From Bacillota bacterium (lineage in GTDB: Bacteria > Bacillota > Desulfotomaculia > Desulfotomaculales > Desulfallaceae), in contig WQUS01000172.1 in assembly GCA_009781965.1 (NCBI GenBank), positions 1-5,112 of the forward strand: 5,112 nt of DNA, written 5' to 3'. Of the stretch, positions 1-5,051 are shown one piece after another. The position numbers and the translations under genes were made by a program. Within the stretch, counting starts at the first letter, position 1, and the number at the start of each line of letters is the position of its first letter. The notes below the pieces were generated by a model. That model saw nothing but the letters and a program-made list of their open reading frames with translations, was not told where the DNA came from and made no database searches.

Positions 1-832
1 CCAGCGTTTCGTAAGCCGCCCGGGCTAGTTTTTCAATACCTGATTCCGCCAAAGCCAAATCTTCCATAAACACCAGCCTGTCCTCATCGGGAAGACGGCT
101 AATCTCCATTTCAATCTGGCCGCTGATCTCCAGCAAAATAATGCCCTTGGCGGCCGCTAACTCCCGCATCCTGTCGCGCCCGGGATAATCACCACCCCTA
201 AGCTGCTCCTCGTCAATGTTCACCACCAAAATAACCGGTTTATCGGTCAGAAAACTGTAATTAACCAGCAGGGCCCGTTCAGCCGCGGTTAAATCCGCCT
301 GGTGTACGCTGGTTTCATTCTCCAGCGCCGCCAGACACTTGCGCAGCACAGCCAGCTCATCAAGCTGCTCTTTTTTAACCTTTTTCCCTTCTTCAATCCG
401 CTTGATCCTTTTCTCCACCAGATCCATATCCGCCAGCAGCAGTTCCAGGCTTACCGTTTCCAGATCCCGCACCGGATCCACGCTGTCATCCACATGGGGC
501 ACATCCCGATTGGCAAAGGCCCTGACCAGGTGCACCAGCAAATCGGCATTGCGGATACCGTCAAGAAAACGATTGCCCACGCCCTTGCCCTGACTGGCGC
601 CCCGCACCAAACCGGGCACATCGCTGAACTGAATTTGCGCGTAAATGGTTTTTTTCGGTTTATACAACCGGGAAAGCAAGTCAATCCTGGCGTCGGGCAC
701 CTTAGCCATCGCCGTGTTGGTTTCCGTTTTACCGGTTAAAAAATTGGACGTTTCCTGTTCCGAGCCCGTTACCAGGTTAAAGAAAGTGGTTTTGCCTGTC
801 ATGGGCAAGCCTACTATTCCACAGGTCAGCAA
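1..832 (-). CDS. ychF: YchF/Obg-family P-loop NTPase, C-terminus beyond window
   Basis: 277 codons of a YchF-type translation-factor NTPase are present; the TGS domain (about 85 residues in the family) lies off the left edge. Visible motifs are the P-loop GLPMTGKT (residues 8-15), DVPG (G3, 71-74) followed by the family signature LVRGASQGKGVGNRF, VDPVRDLE, and NIDE (205-208). NIDE fits the family's NxxE in place of NKxD, which in YchF goes with ATP preference. A charged helical insert at about 135-178 matches the YchF coiled coil. YchF proteins associate with ribosomes; their exact role is unsettled. The P-loop differs from the usual GLPNVGKST, so this may be the diverged Firmicutes branch rather than the classic protein. 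The TTG start is chosen because the product then begins MLTCGIVG like its relatives, with GGAGG 11 nt upstream. In-frame GTG codons a few positions earlier lack a visible ribosome binding site. Confidence 0.9.
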   Translation of the reverse strand, partial: MLTCGIVGLPMTGKTTFFNLVTGSEQETSNFLTGKTETNTAMAKVPDARIDLLSRLYKPKKTIYAQIQFSDVPGLVRGASQGKGVGNRFLDGIRNADLLVHLVRAFANRDVPHVDDSVDPVRDLETVSLELLLADMDLVEKRIKRIEEGKKVKKEQLDELAVLRKCLAALENETSVHQADLTAAERALLVNYSFLTDKPVILVVNIDEEQLRGGDYPGRDRMRELAAAKGIILLEISGQIEMEISRLPDEDRLVFMEDLALAESGIEKLARAAYETL

Positions 833-900
833 TTTTAAGACAACCTCCACATCCACATTACTAAACTATATTCTACCGCTATACGGCAGCCTAAACAGTC

Positions 901-924
901 AAACCCCCGCCGGCGCAGGGGTTT
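901..924 (-). terminator. Terminator hairpin after the NifU-like gene
   Basis: AAACCCC pairs with GGGGTTT, and the stem extends inward by a T-G wobble and two GC pairs to about 10 bp around a GCCG tetraloop. It starts 6 nt after the TAA stop at 931-933 of the NifU-like gene, so it most likely ends that transcript and separates it from ychF. On the minus strand the tail is TTTGACTGTTT, only moderately T-rich. The plus-strand side (TTTTCTTGTTT) looks better but has no gene to serve. Its position right after 931, and not after the TGA at 1018, supports the gene really ending at 931. Confidence 0.6.
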
Positions 925-930
925 TCTTGT

Positions 931-1152
931 TTATACCTGAACGACTTCTTTCACTTCGGGGACGGCTTGCTTGAGCGACCGCTCAATTCCCTGTTTCAGG
1001 GTGTAGGTTGACATCGGTCACCCGCCGCAAGCTCCGGTAAGTTTTACCTTCACCAACCCGTCGGGTGTAACATCCACTAAAACAACATCGCCGCCGTCAC
1101 GCTGCAACATGGGGCGTACTTGATCCAAAGCGGCTTGCACCTTTTCGCGCAC
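931..1152 (-). CDS. NifU-like Fe-S scaffold domain protein with in-frame TGA (probable selenoprotein)
   Basis: A 73-residue stand-alone NifU C-terminal domain, the usual size for small Firmicutes NifU-like proteins. These bind or transfer Fe-S clusters in the cytosol through a CxxC motif. The sequence runs MREKVQAALDQVRPMLQRD, GGDVVLVDV, VKVKLTGACGG, then TGA at 1018-1020 (codon 45), then PMSTYTLKQGIERSLK and AVPEVKEVVQV to a TAA at 931-933. The family pattern is TGACGxCPMSTxTLKxGIExxL, so the TGA falls exactly on the second Cys (C42-G-G-U45), and the 28 codons after it are intact and family-like. This favours selenocysteine over a decayed gene. The GTG start has AAGGGAGG at 1162-1169 (9 nt spacing) and gives the standard N-terminus; an ATG at 1230 would add 26 unrelated residues. 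No nif, isc, suf or sel gene is in view. The alternatives are a recent nonsense mutation or a sequencing error. Confidence 0.8.
971..1001 (-). promoter_or_regulatory. Candidate SECIS-like structure downstream of the in-frame TGA
   Basis: Read on the minus strand, two hairpins follow the TGA inside the coding sequence. The first has stem CCCTG/CAGGG with an AAA loop (1001-989), 16 nt after the TGA. The second has a perfect 6-bp stem TTGAGC/GCTCAA capped by GGTC (986-971), 31 nt after the TGA. A GGUC apical loop is the SelB-contact sequence of the E. coli fdhF SECIS, where the upper stem begins 11 nt after the UGA. Here the distance is longer unless the first hairpin compacts it. An alternative fold pairs GACCG (1019-1015, overlapping the TGA) with CGGTC (981-977) around the first hairpin. 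The region also encodes conserved protein, so some pairing could be coincidental. Confidence 0.4.
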
Positions 1153-1177
1153 AGTTTCAAACCTCCCTTCTCTGCTT

Positions 1178-1183
1178 ATTATA
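1178..1183 (-). promoter_or_regulatory. Possible -10 box of the NifU-like gene
   Basis: A perfect TATAAT on the minus strand lies 25 nt upstream of the GTG start at 1152. It would place transcription start near 1171, just before the AAGGGAGG ribosome binding site, giving a leader of about 20 nt. The -35 position at 17-bp spacing reads CATAGA, a poor match, so this is a weak call. Confidence 0.3.
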
Positions 1184-1230
1184 TACGGCAACCAACCGGC
1201 TCTATGTAGTTCCCTATAGATCCGGAGCAA

Positions 1231-1562
1231 AAAGCTCTACCTCATTTTACTCGCTATTGGCCGCTGAAGCAAGGACAAACCCCGGAATGATCCGAGGTTT
1301 TGAGTAACTTTATTGATCATATATTGCCAAATAGACAAAATTCATATAATCTTGTGTCAGATAGATTCGAAATATCGGGAGTGATGGAAAACGATGATCT
1401 TTGACTCATCCGGCTACTAAGATTTATTGCCACAGCATATAATGAAATCATTAAATTAGTTTCAGGCGGTTAGGTGTTTCCTCAAAGTATATAGTTAGGA
1501 GATAAATATTAATTTTAGCTTGCGCTTATCCCGGCTAAAATAAGTCTTTCGGAGGTATAGGT
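1231..1562. other. AT-rich divergent intergenic region
   Basis: About 330 bases without a convincing gene lie between the leftward NifU-like gene and the rightward DUF805 gene. It holds an orphan terminator-like hairpin at 1277-1300 and TATAAT sequences at 1345-1350 (TTGCCA at 1324-1329, spacing only 15 bp) and 1438-1443 (no good -35), either of which might drive the DUF805 gene. There is also a perfect 8-bp inverted repeat ATTTTAGC/GCTAAAAT at 1512-1519 and 1534-1541 just before the ribosome binding site. I recognise no known riboswitch or small RNA in it. Confidence 0.5.
1277..1300. terminator. Orphan terminator-like hairpin
   Basis: AAACCCCGG (1277-1285) faces CCGAGGTTT (1292-1300), pairing at 8 of 9 positions; an A-T pair inside leaves a 4-nt loop. 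TTTTGAG follows on the plus strand and TTTGTCC on the minus strand. No gene ends next to it on either strand, so it may be the relic of a lost gene, the end of an unannotated small RNA, or a structured leader element. Confidence 0.35.
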
Positions 1563-2039
1563 ATGGATAATTACATTAGCGTATTGAAAAAGTACGCCGT
1601 TTTTGGCGGCAGGGCCAGAAGAAAAGAATACTGGATGTTTTTCCTTTTTAACGTTATTATCGCTGTTATCTTCGGGGTTCTAATAGGTCTCTCAAGTGTA
1701 ATCGGTCTTCGCGCTTTGGGCGGATTATTTACCATCATTATAATAATTTACGGCTTAGCGGTGCTTTTGCCTTCACTGGGGGTATCTGTTCGCCGGCTGC
1801 ATGATACCGGCAGAAGCGCTTGGTGGTTACTGCTTGTGATAGTCCCGGCTGTTATTGTAAGCATTTTTACTAATGCAGGCCTACACGGCTCCCTAATGGG
1901 ATTAATCAGACTAATTTACTATGTCTGCGAAGTTGTTTTCATTGTTTTGCTCTGCTTGGACAGCCAGCCCGGCGAAAATCAGTACGGACCTAATCCCAAA
2001 CAAATAACGATCAACTCCACACCAAACCAGGGGCTTTAA
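1563..2039 (+). CDS. DUF805 family inner-membrane protein
   Basis: A 158-residue DUF805 protein (the family of E. coli YhaH/YhaI), a small membrane protein of unknown function. The family signatures are clear: FGGRARRKEYW (residues 14-24) before the first membrane helix, RRLHDTGRSAWW (77-88) in the loop between the helix pairs, and DSQPGENQYGPNPK (133-146) after the last helix. Four hydrophobic segments fall at roughly 25-48, 52-72, 87-104 and 112-132. The length is slightly above the usual 110-150 because of a short polar tail (ITINSTPNQGL). The ATG is preceded by GGAGG at 1551-1555 with 7-nt spacing, so the start is well supported. It appears to be a single-gene unit; no clear terminator follows before the tRNA promoter. 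The DUF805 assignment is firm, but no function can be inferred from its neighbours. Confidence 0.93.
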   Translation: MDNYISVLKKYAVFGGRARRKEYWMFFLFNVIIAVIFGVLIGLSSVIGLRALGGLFTIIIIIYGLAVLLPSLGVSVRRLHDTGRSAWWLLLVIVPAVIVSIFTNAGLHGSLMGLIRLIYYVCEVVFIVLLCLDSQPGENQYGPNPKQITINSTPNQGL

Positions 2040-2137
2040 TTCATTAACTAAATATTACCTGACTGATTGTTGCTTGCGGAAAACAATTCGTTCATGATTC
2101 ACATATGCTGTGGCACTAATAAACAGAAAACACACCG

Positions 2138-2167
2138 TTGACAATCGGCGGCCCCCTGTATTATAAT
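2138..2167 (+). promoter_or_regulatory. Sigma-70-type promoter of tRNA-Leu
   Basis: A perfect TTGACA (2138-2143) and a perfect TATAAT (2162-2167) are separated by 18 bp. The tRNA starts 20 nt after the -10 box, so initiation near 2174 would leave a short 5' leader for RNase P. This is the strongest promoter match in the window. Confidence 0.8.
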
Positions 2168-2187
2168 TCAGTTTACGGGTGAGCTAG

Positions 2188-2273
2188 GCCGATGTGGCGG
2201 AATAGGCAGACGCGGCGGTCTCAAAAACCGTTGGATAATCTCCATGCCGGTTCGACTCCGGCCATCGGCACCA
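2188..2273 (+). tRNA. tRNA-Leu (anticodon CAA)
   Basis: An 86-nt class II tRNA with encoded CCA. The acceptor arms GCCGATG (2188-2194) and CATCGGC (2263-2269) pair fully, with discriminator A2270 and CCA at 2271-2273. The D region TGGCGGAATAGGCAGACGCG is typical of bacterial tRNA-Leu. The anticodon stem GCGGT/ACCGT (one G-T pair) holds the loop CTCAAAA with anticodon CAA, which reads UUG. The long variable arm is TGG...CCA. The T arm is GCCGG-TTCGACT-CCGGC. It is a stand-alone gene with its own promoter and terminator. Confidence 0.96.
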
Positions 2274-2282
2274 AACCAAAAT

Positions 2283-2321
2283 AATCCGAACCGCATTTCC
2301 TCAAGGAGAGCGGTTCGGATT
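2283..2321 (+). terminator. Strong, probably bidirectional terminator between tRNA-Leu and feoB
   Basis: A perfect 12-bp stem, AATCCGAACCGC (2283-2294) with GCGGTTCGGATT (2310-2321), is extended after a bulged A by TTTCC/GGAGA pairing (one wobble) to a TCAA tetraloop. On the plus strand the T-run TTTTGTTG follows and ends the tRNA transcript. On the minus strand ATTATTTTGG follows, and feoB stops only 13 nt before the stem. It therefore likely serves both convergent units. Confidence 0.88.
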
Positions 2322-2333
2322 TTGTTGTCCATT

Positions 2334-3731
2334 TTAAACCAAGTGCAGGACACGGGCCAAGGCAGTGACGGTCATACAGATGAGCATACCCACGGCGGCT
2401 GGAATTACGGCGGCCAACAAGGTCCAGCGCCAGTTTTTTTGCTCTCTTTGAATGGTAAAAAGGGTTGTTCCGCAGGGCCAATGGCAAAGGGCGAAGATAA
2501 CCGTACATAAGCCGGTCAGCCAGGTCCAGCCGTGCTGCACCACCAGCAGATTGCGCAGTTCGGCCAAACTGCCGGCTTCCACCATAGCGCCGCCGGCCAG
2601 GTAGCTCATCAGCAGAATGGGCAAAACTATCTCGTTGGCCGGCAGACCCAGAATAAAAGCCAGCAGGATGAAACCGTCCAGCCCCATTAGCCGGGCCAAG
2701 GGATCTAAATATCCGGCGGCGACGGCCAAAACAGTGCTGTGGCCCAGCGTGATATTGGCCATCAGCCAAACCAGACCGCCGGCGGGAGCGGCGAGAACCG
2801 CGGCCCGGCCCAACACAAAGATGGTGCGGTCCAAAATAGAGCGGACCAACACCTGCCCCACCTGCGGTTTCCTGTAGGGAGGCAATTCCAGCGTAAAAGA
2901 GGATGGGGTTCCCTTCAATATCGTCCGGGATAAAAACCAGGATACCGCCAGGGTCACCGCAACGCCGAAAACCACCAAACTGGCCACACAGAAGGTAGCC
3001 AGCAGCCCGCCCAAGGAAACCGAAACCGACCCGGCAGCAAACAAACCGGCCAGGGCAATAATGGTGGGGAACCTGCCGTTGCAAGGCACAAAGTTATTGG
3101 TCAGCGTGGCAATCAAACGCTCCCGGGGGGAATCAATAATCCGGCAGGCAATTACGCCGGCGGCGTTGCATCCAAAGCCCATGCACATGGTCAAGGCTTG
3201 CTTGCCGTGGGCGCCGGCTTTTTTAAAACAGCGGTCCAGGTTAAAGGCCACCCGGGGCAAATACCCGGCGTCTTCCAGCAAAGTGAACAGGGGAAAAAAT
3301 ATCGCCATCGGCGGCAGCATCACTGAAACCACCCAGGCCAGGGACCGGTAGGCCCCCATTACCAGGACACCGCGCAGCCACTCCGGGGCGTGCAAAGCCC
3401 AAAACAGCTCGTTAAGCCGATCCTGCAGCCAGAATAACTGCGTGCTCAAGAAAGCGGAAGGATAATTGGCGCCGCTGATGGTCACCCAGAACACCACCGC
3501 CAGAACAGCAAACATAATGGGAAACCCCCACAGGGGGGAGGTCAAAATATTATCTATTTGCCGATCCCGGTCCACCCGCTCGCCCCAAGTATAACTGACC
3601 GTTGCTCCGGCGAGCTGTGCCGAGGCATCGTAAATGCTTTTCACTATATTGTCCCGGATCACCTCCGGTTGGCCGCCCGTAATCGCTTGAGCCTCTTTCA
3701 GCAGGTTCTCCACCCCGGCGCCCGGATTCAC
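2334..3731 (-). CDS. feoB: FeoB membrane part: ferrous iron permease subunit
   Basis: A 465-residue membrane half of a split FeoB, the Fe(II) importer of the cytoplasmic membrane. It begins with the rest of the helical GDI region (residues 1-60, PEVIRDNIVKSIYDASAQL and DRDRQIDNIL), then the SPLWGFPIMF entry into the membrane and two Gate (nucleoside-recognition) repeats. Pore motifs are GFGCNAAG (185-192, Cys188), FVPCNGRFPT (214-223, Cys217), GLPANEI (362-368) and HWPCGTT (417-423, Cys420). The three cysteines correspond to those conserved in classic FeoB (GFGCNVP, SCxARLP and FPC motifs). IQRE after the last one is also conserved. The GTG start overlaps the stop of the GTPase gene (GTGA) and has GGAGG at 3739-3743 with 7-nt spacing, so both genes are translated together. 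No nucleotide-binding motif is present here, so it needs the upstream gene product. Confidence 0.92.
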   Translation of the reverse strand: MNPGAGVENLLKEAQAITGGQPEVIRDNIVKSIYDASAQLAGATVSYTWGERVDRDRQIDNILTSPLWGFPIMFAVLAVVFWVTISGANYPSAFLSTQLFWLQDRLNELFWALHAPEWLRGVLVMGAYRSLAWVVSVMLPPMAIFFPLFTLLEDAGYLPRVAFNLDRCFKKAGAHGKQALTMCMGFGCNAAGVIACRIIDSPRERLIATLTNNFVPCNGRFPTIIALAGLFAAGSVSVSLGGLLATFCVASLVVFGVAVTLAVSWFLSRTILKGTPSSFTLELPPYRKPQVGQVLVRSILDRTIFVLGRAAVLAAPAGGLVWLMANITLGHSTVLAVAAGYLDPLARLMGLDGFILLAFILGLPANEIVLPILLMSYLAGGAMVEAGSLAELRNLLVVQHGWTWLTGLCTVIFALCHWPCGTTLFTIQREQKNWRWTLLAAVIPAAVGMLICMTVTALARVLHLV

Positions 3732-4525
3732 ACCGTTACCTCCGTTCCGGCCGGGGTTAATTGCAGCGTCTGATGTTCACAACCTTCCTCACAATACCGG
3801 CGGATCGCCTGCACAAGCCCGACATCCCCTTCGAGCAAACGCAGCGCCACCCAACGGGCGTTGAGCCGCTTACCGGTGATTTCCCGCACCTTGGGCTCCA
3901 AACGGGCGACGGCTTCCTCCACTGGCGCAGGATAACGGACCAAAATTGGTTGGGGCGTTACCAATCCCAGGGCCACCTCTCTGATAGTCTCCAGCAATTC
4001 CGGCAGTCCCTCCCCGCCGCGGGCCGCGGTGGGAACCACGGGAACACCCAGCGCCAAGCTCAGCTGCCTAACGTTAATATGCATCTTTTTACGCCTCGCT
4101 TCATCAATAAGGTTGACGCATAATATAACCTTGCCGGTAATTTCCATCACCTGCAGAGCCAGATTCAGATTGCGTTCCAGACAGGTTCCGTCAGCCACCA
4201 CCACCGTGGCGTCCGGGTTCCCAAAGCACAGAAAATCCCTGGCCACCTCCTCCTCCGAGGAAGCGGCATACAGAGAGTAAGTACCAGGCAAATCGATTAA
4301 ATTGTATTTGCGTCCGGCATAGCGGAAACTGCCTTCGGCCCGGAGTACCGTTTTGCCGGGCCAATTCCCGGTATGCTGCCGCAACCCAGTCAAAGCGTTA
4401 AACACAGTGCTTTTGCCGGTATTCGGATTGCCGGCCAGGGCAATCACCAATTCATGCCCGGCCTCGGCCACGTTAAATATTTCCCTTACGGCCGACCTGC
4501 CGGTGGATTGGCGGGTGAGTCCCAT
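3728..4525 (-). CDS. feoB: FeoB cytosolic GTPase part
   Basis: A 265-residue G-protein half of split FeoB. It carries G1 GNPNTGKST (residues 32-40), the FeoB switch I region HTGNWPGKTV (51-60, T59 as G2), G3 DLPG (78-81) in the typical LIDLPGTYSL, G4 NLID (138-141) in VNLIDEARRKK, and a G5-like TAARGGEGL. The part from about residue 190 is the start of the helical GDI domain (VREITGKRLNARWVALRLLE), which continues in the next gene, so the cut lies inside this domain and not at a domain border. GTP binding and hydrolysis are thought to gate Fe(II) passage through the membrane partner. The ATG start has a GGGGGAGGGG stretch just upstream, 28 bp after the feoA stop. The 24 residues before the P-loop make the N-terminus longer than in classic FeoB. 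The GTGA overlap with the permease gene implies coupled translation. Confidence 0.93.
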   Translation of the reverse strand: MGLTRQSTGRSAVREIFNVAEAGHELVIALAGNPNTGKSTVFNALTGLRQHTGNWPGKTVLRAEGSFRYAGRKYNLIDLPGTYSLYAASSEEEVARDFLCFGNPDATVVVADGTCLERNLNLALQVMEITGKVILCVNLIDEARRKKMHINVRQLSLALGVPVVPTAARGGEGLPELLETIREVALGLVTPQPILVRYPAPVEEAVARLEPKVREITGKRLNARWVALRLLEGDVGLVQAIRRYCEEGCEHQTLQLTPAGTEVTV

Positions 4526-4553
4526 GCCCCTCCCCCTTTACAATAATCAAAAT

Positions 4554-4796
4554 TTATTGCGTCACCTGAAGCACTAATACCTGCTCGGCCTCTTCCTTCC
4601 GGAAAGCAATGACCGCGCCCCTGATATTAAAGGCTATCGGGTCACCCAGCGGGCTCCGGCGGATCACTTCCACTTTAGTTCCCGGCACCAGTCCCAGGTC
4701 AAGCAGCCTTCTCCTGGCCGGGCCTTCGGCCGCCAGTTCTGTGACCAGGGCCCAGCAACCGTTACGAATATGGTTCAGCGGTATAGCGCCAGGCAT
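4554..4796 (-). CDS. feoA: FeoA, ferrous iron transport accessory protein
   Basis: An 80-residue FeoA, a small cytosolic SH3-like protein needed for FeoB function and thought to act on its cytosolic part. Family features are the start MPGAIPLNHIRNGCWALV, the central RRRLLDLGLVPGTKVEVIRR (residues about 28-48), SPLGDPIAFNIRGAVIAFRK and the closing EEAEQVLVLQV. The ATG at 4796 is chosen because AAGGTGG lies 5 nt upstream and the product has normal FeoA length. An in-frame ATG at 4856 would add 20 basic residues (MLGSFNKLKRVKVWGDKVVK) without a clear ribosome binding site, although it overlaps the stop of a small upstream ORF (TAATG). It is the first gene of the feoA-feoB-feoB operon. Confidence 0.93.
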   Translation of the reverse strand: MPGAIPLNHIRNGCWALVTELAAEGPARRRLLDLGLVPGTKVEVIRRSPLGDPIAFNIRGAVIAFRKEEAEQVLVLQVTQ

Positions 4797-4834
4797 TTTA
4801 ACCACCTTATCACCCCAAACTTTAACCCGCTTTA

Positions 4835-4853
4835 GTTTGTTAAATGAACCTAA
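4835..4853 (-). promoter_or_regulatory. Weak DtxR/IdeR-like site in the feo leader
   Basis: On the minus strand TTAGGTT, then four mismatched bases, then TAAC matches one half and part of the other of the DtxR/IdeR consensus TTAGGTTAGCCTAACCTAA, 12 of 19 positions by eye. It lies about 40-57 nt upstream of the feoA start, where an iron-dependent repressor could act. Chance matches of this quality are common. Confidence 0.2.
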
Positions 4854-4855
4854 CA

Positions 4856-4954
4856 TTACCCAAAATAGAATATGTGCGCCCCGCTGCTTGTGTTACCGGT
4901 AATACAAGCGCCATTTGAGGGAATAGCTTCTTCAGCCGGCCCCAAAAGAAACAT
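4856..4954 (-). CDS. Possible 32-codon leader ORF upstream of feoA
   Basis: ATG at 4954 with a GAGGAG stretch immediately upstream (spacing only about 2-4 nt) opens a frame starting MFLLGPAEEAIPSNG and ending AHIFYFG, with TAA at 4856-4858. The stop overlaps the alternative feoA ATG as TAATG. An in-frame TGA three codons before the ATG prevents a longer product. I recognise no family. The frame crosses the 24-bp dyad at 4886-4909, so the sequence may be regulatory DNA read by chance. It could be a leader peptide, but this is weakly supported. Confidence 0.25.
   Translation of the reverse strand: MFLLGPAEEAIPSNGACITGNTSSGAHIFYFG
4886..4909. promoter_or_regulatory. 24-bp dyad, candidate operator of the feo operon
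   Basis: GCTTGT-G-TTACC and GGTAA-T-ACAAGC form a 24-bp palindrome with 11 of 12 pairs Watson-Crick and one G-T. It lies 90-113 nt upstream of the feoA ATG, just before a possible minus-strand -10 (TATTCT, 4872-4867), where it would cover the -35 region. The symmetry without a loop suggests a dimeric regulator rather than an RNA hairpin. It does not fit the AT-rich Fur consensus and only loosely resembles Rex (TTGTxAA...TTxACAA) or DtxR sites, so the regulator is unknown. Confidence 0.5.
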
Positions 4955-4971
4955 CTCTCCTCACAGCTAAG

Positions 4972-4991
4972 CCGTTAACCGTAGGCAATTT
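4972..4991 (+). repeat. Partial copy of the right-edge repeat
   Basis: CCGTTAACCGTAGGCAATTT matches 5058-5077 (CCGTTAACCGTAAGCGATTT) at 18 of 20 positions, the two copies being 86 bp apart. It covers part of the left arm and the first loop bases of the large inverted repeat at 5052-5112, but has no right arm nearby. It may be a decayed or truncated second copy. Confidence 0.6.
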
Positions 4992-5051
4992 TCACTCAAA
5001 GCAAATAAAAAGTTACTGGTCACACGTTACTGTTCAACATCGAGCCGGCAC

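Noticed and set aside
302..974. Plus-strand ORFs opposite ychF
   Set aside because: They are antisense to a clearly conserved gene, show no domain, and lack ribosome binding sites.
1018..1020. TGA as evidence of a plain pseudogene or of UGA-as-Trp coding
   Set aside because: Intact family-like sequence follows and the terminator sits after the distal TAA. Trp is not expected at this Cys position, and TGA serves as a normal stop in the GTPase half of feoB (3728-3730). A recent mutation or sequencing error cannot be excluded without reads.
1153..1230. N-terminal extension of the NifU-like ORF from the ATG at 1230
   Set aside because: It has no family resemblance and no ribosome binding site, whereas the GTG at 1152 has AAGGGAGG and gives the canonical N-terminus. 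The extension also overlaps the likely promoter and ribosome binding site.
1322..1443. Two copies of TATTGCCA, each followed by CATATAAT
   Set aside because: The distance between the two words differs (13 versus 3 nt) and the sequence is AT-rich, so shared ancestry or function is not supported.
2221..3084. Long minus-strand ORF (287 codons) overlapping feoB in another frame
   Set aside because: Its sequence is a low-complexity Gly/Arg-rich frame-shadow of feoB with no recognisable family, and it runs into the tRNA.
5012..5032. GTTACTG repeated with a 14-bp period
   Set aside because: Only two 7-bp copies are present, which is too few for iterons or a regulatory array.
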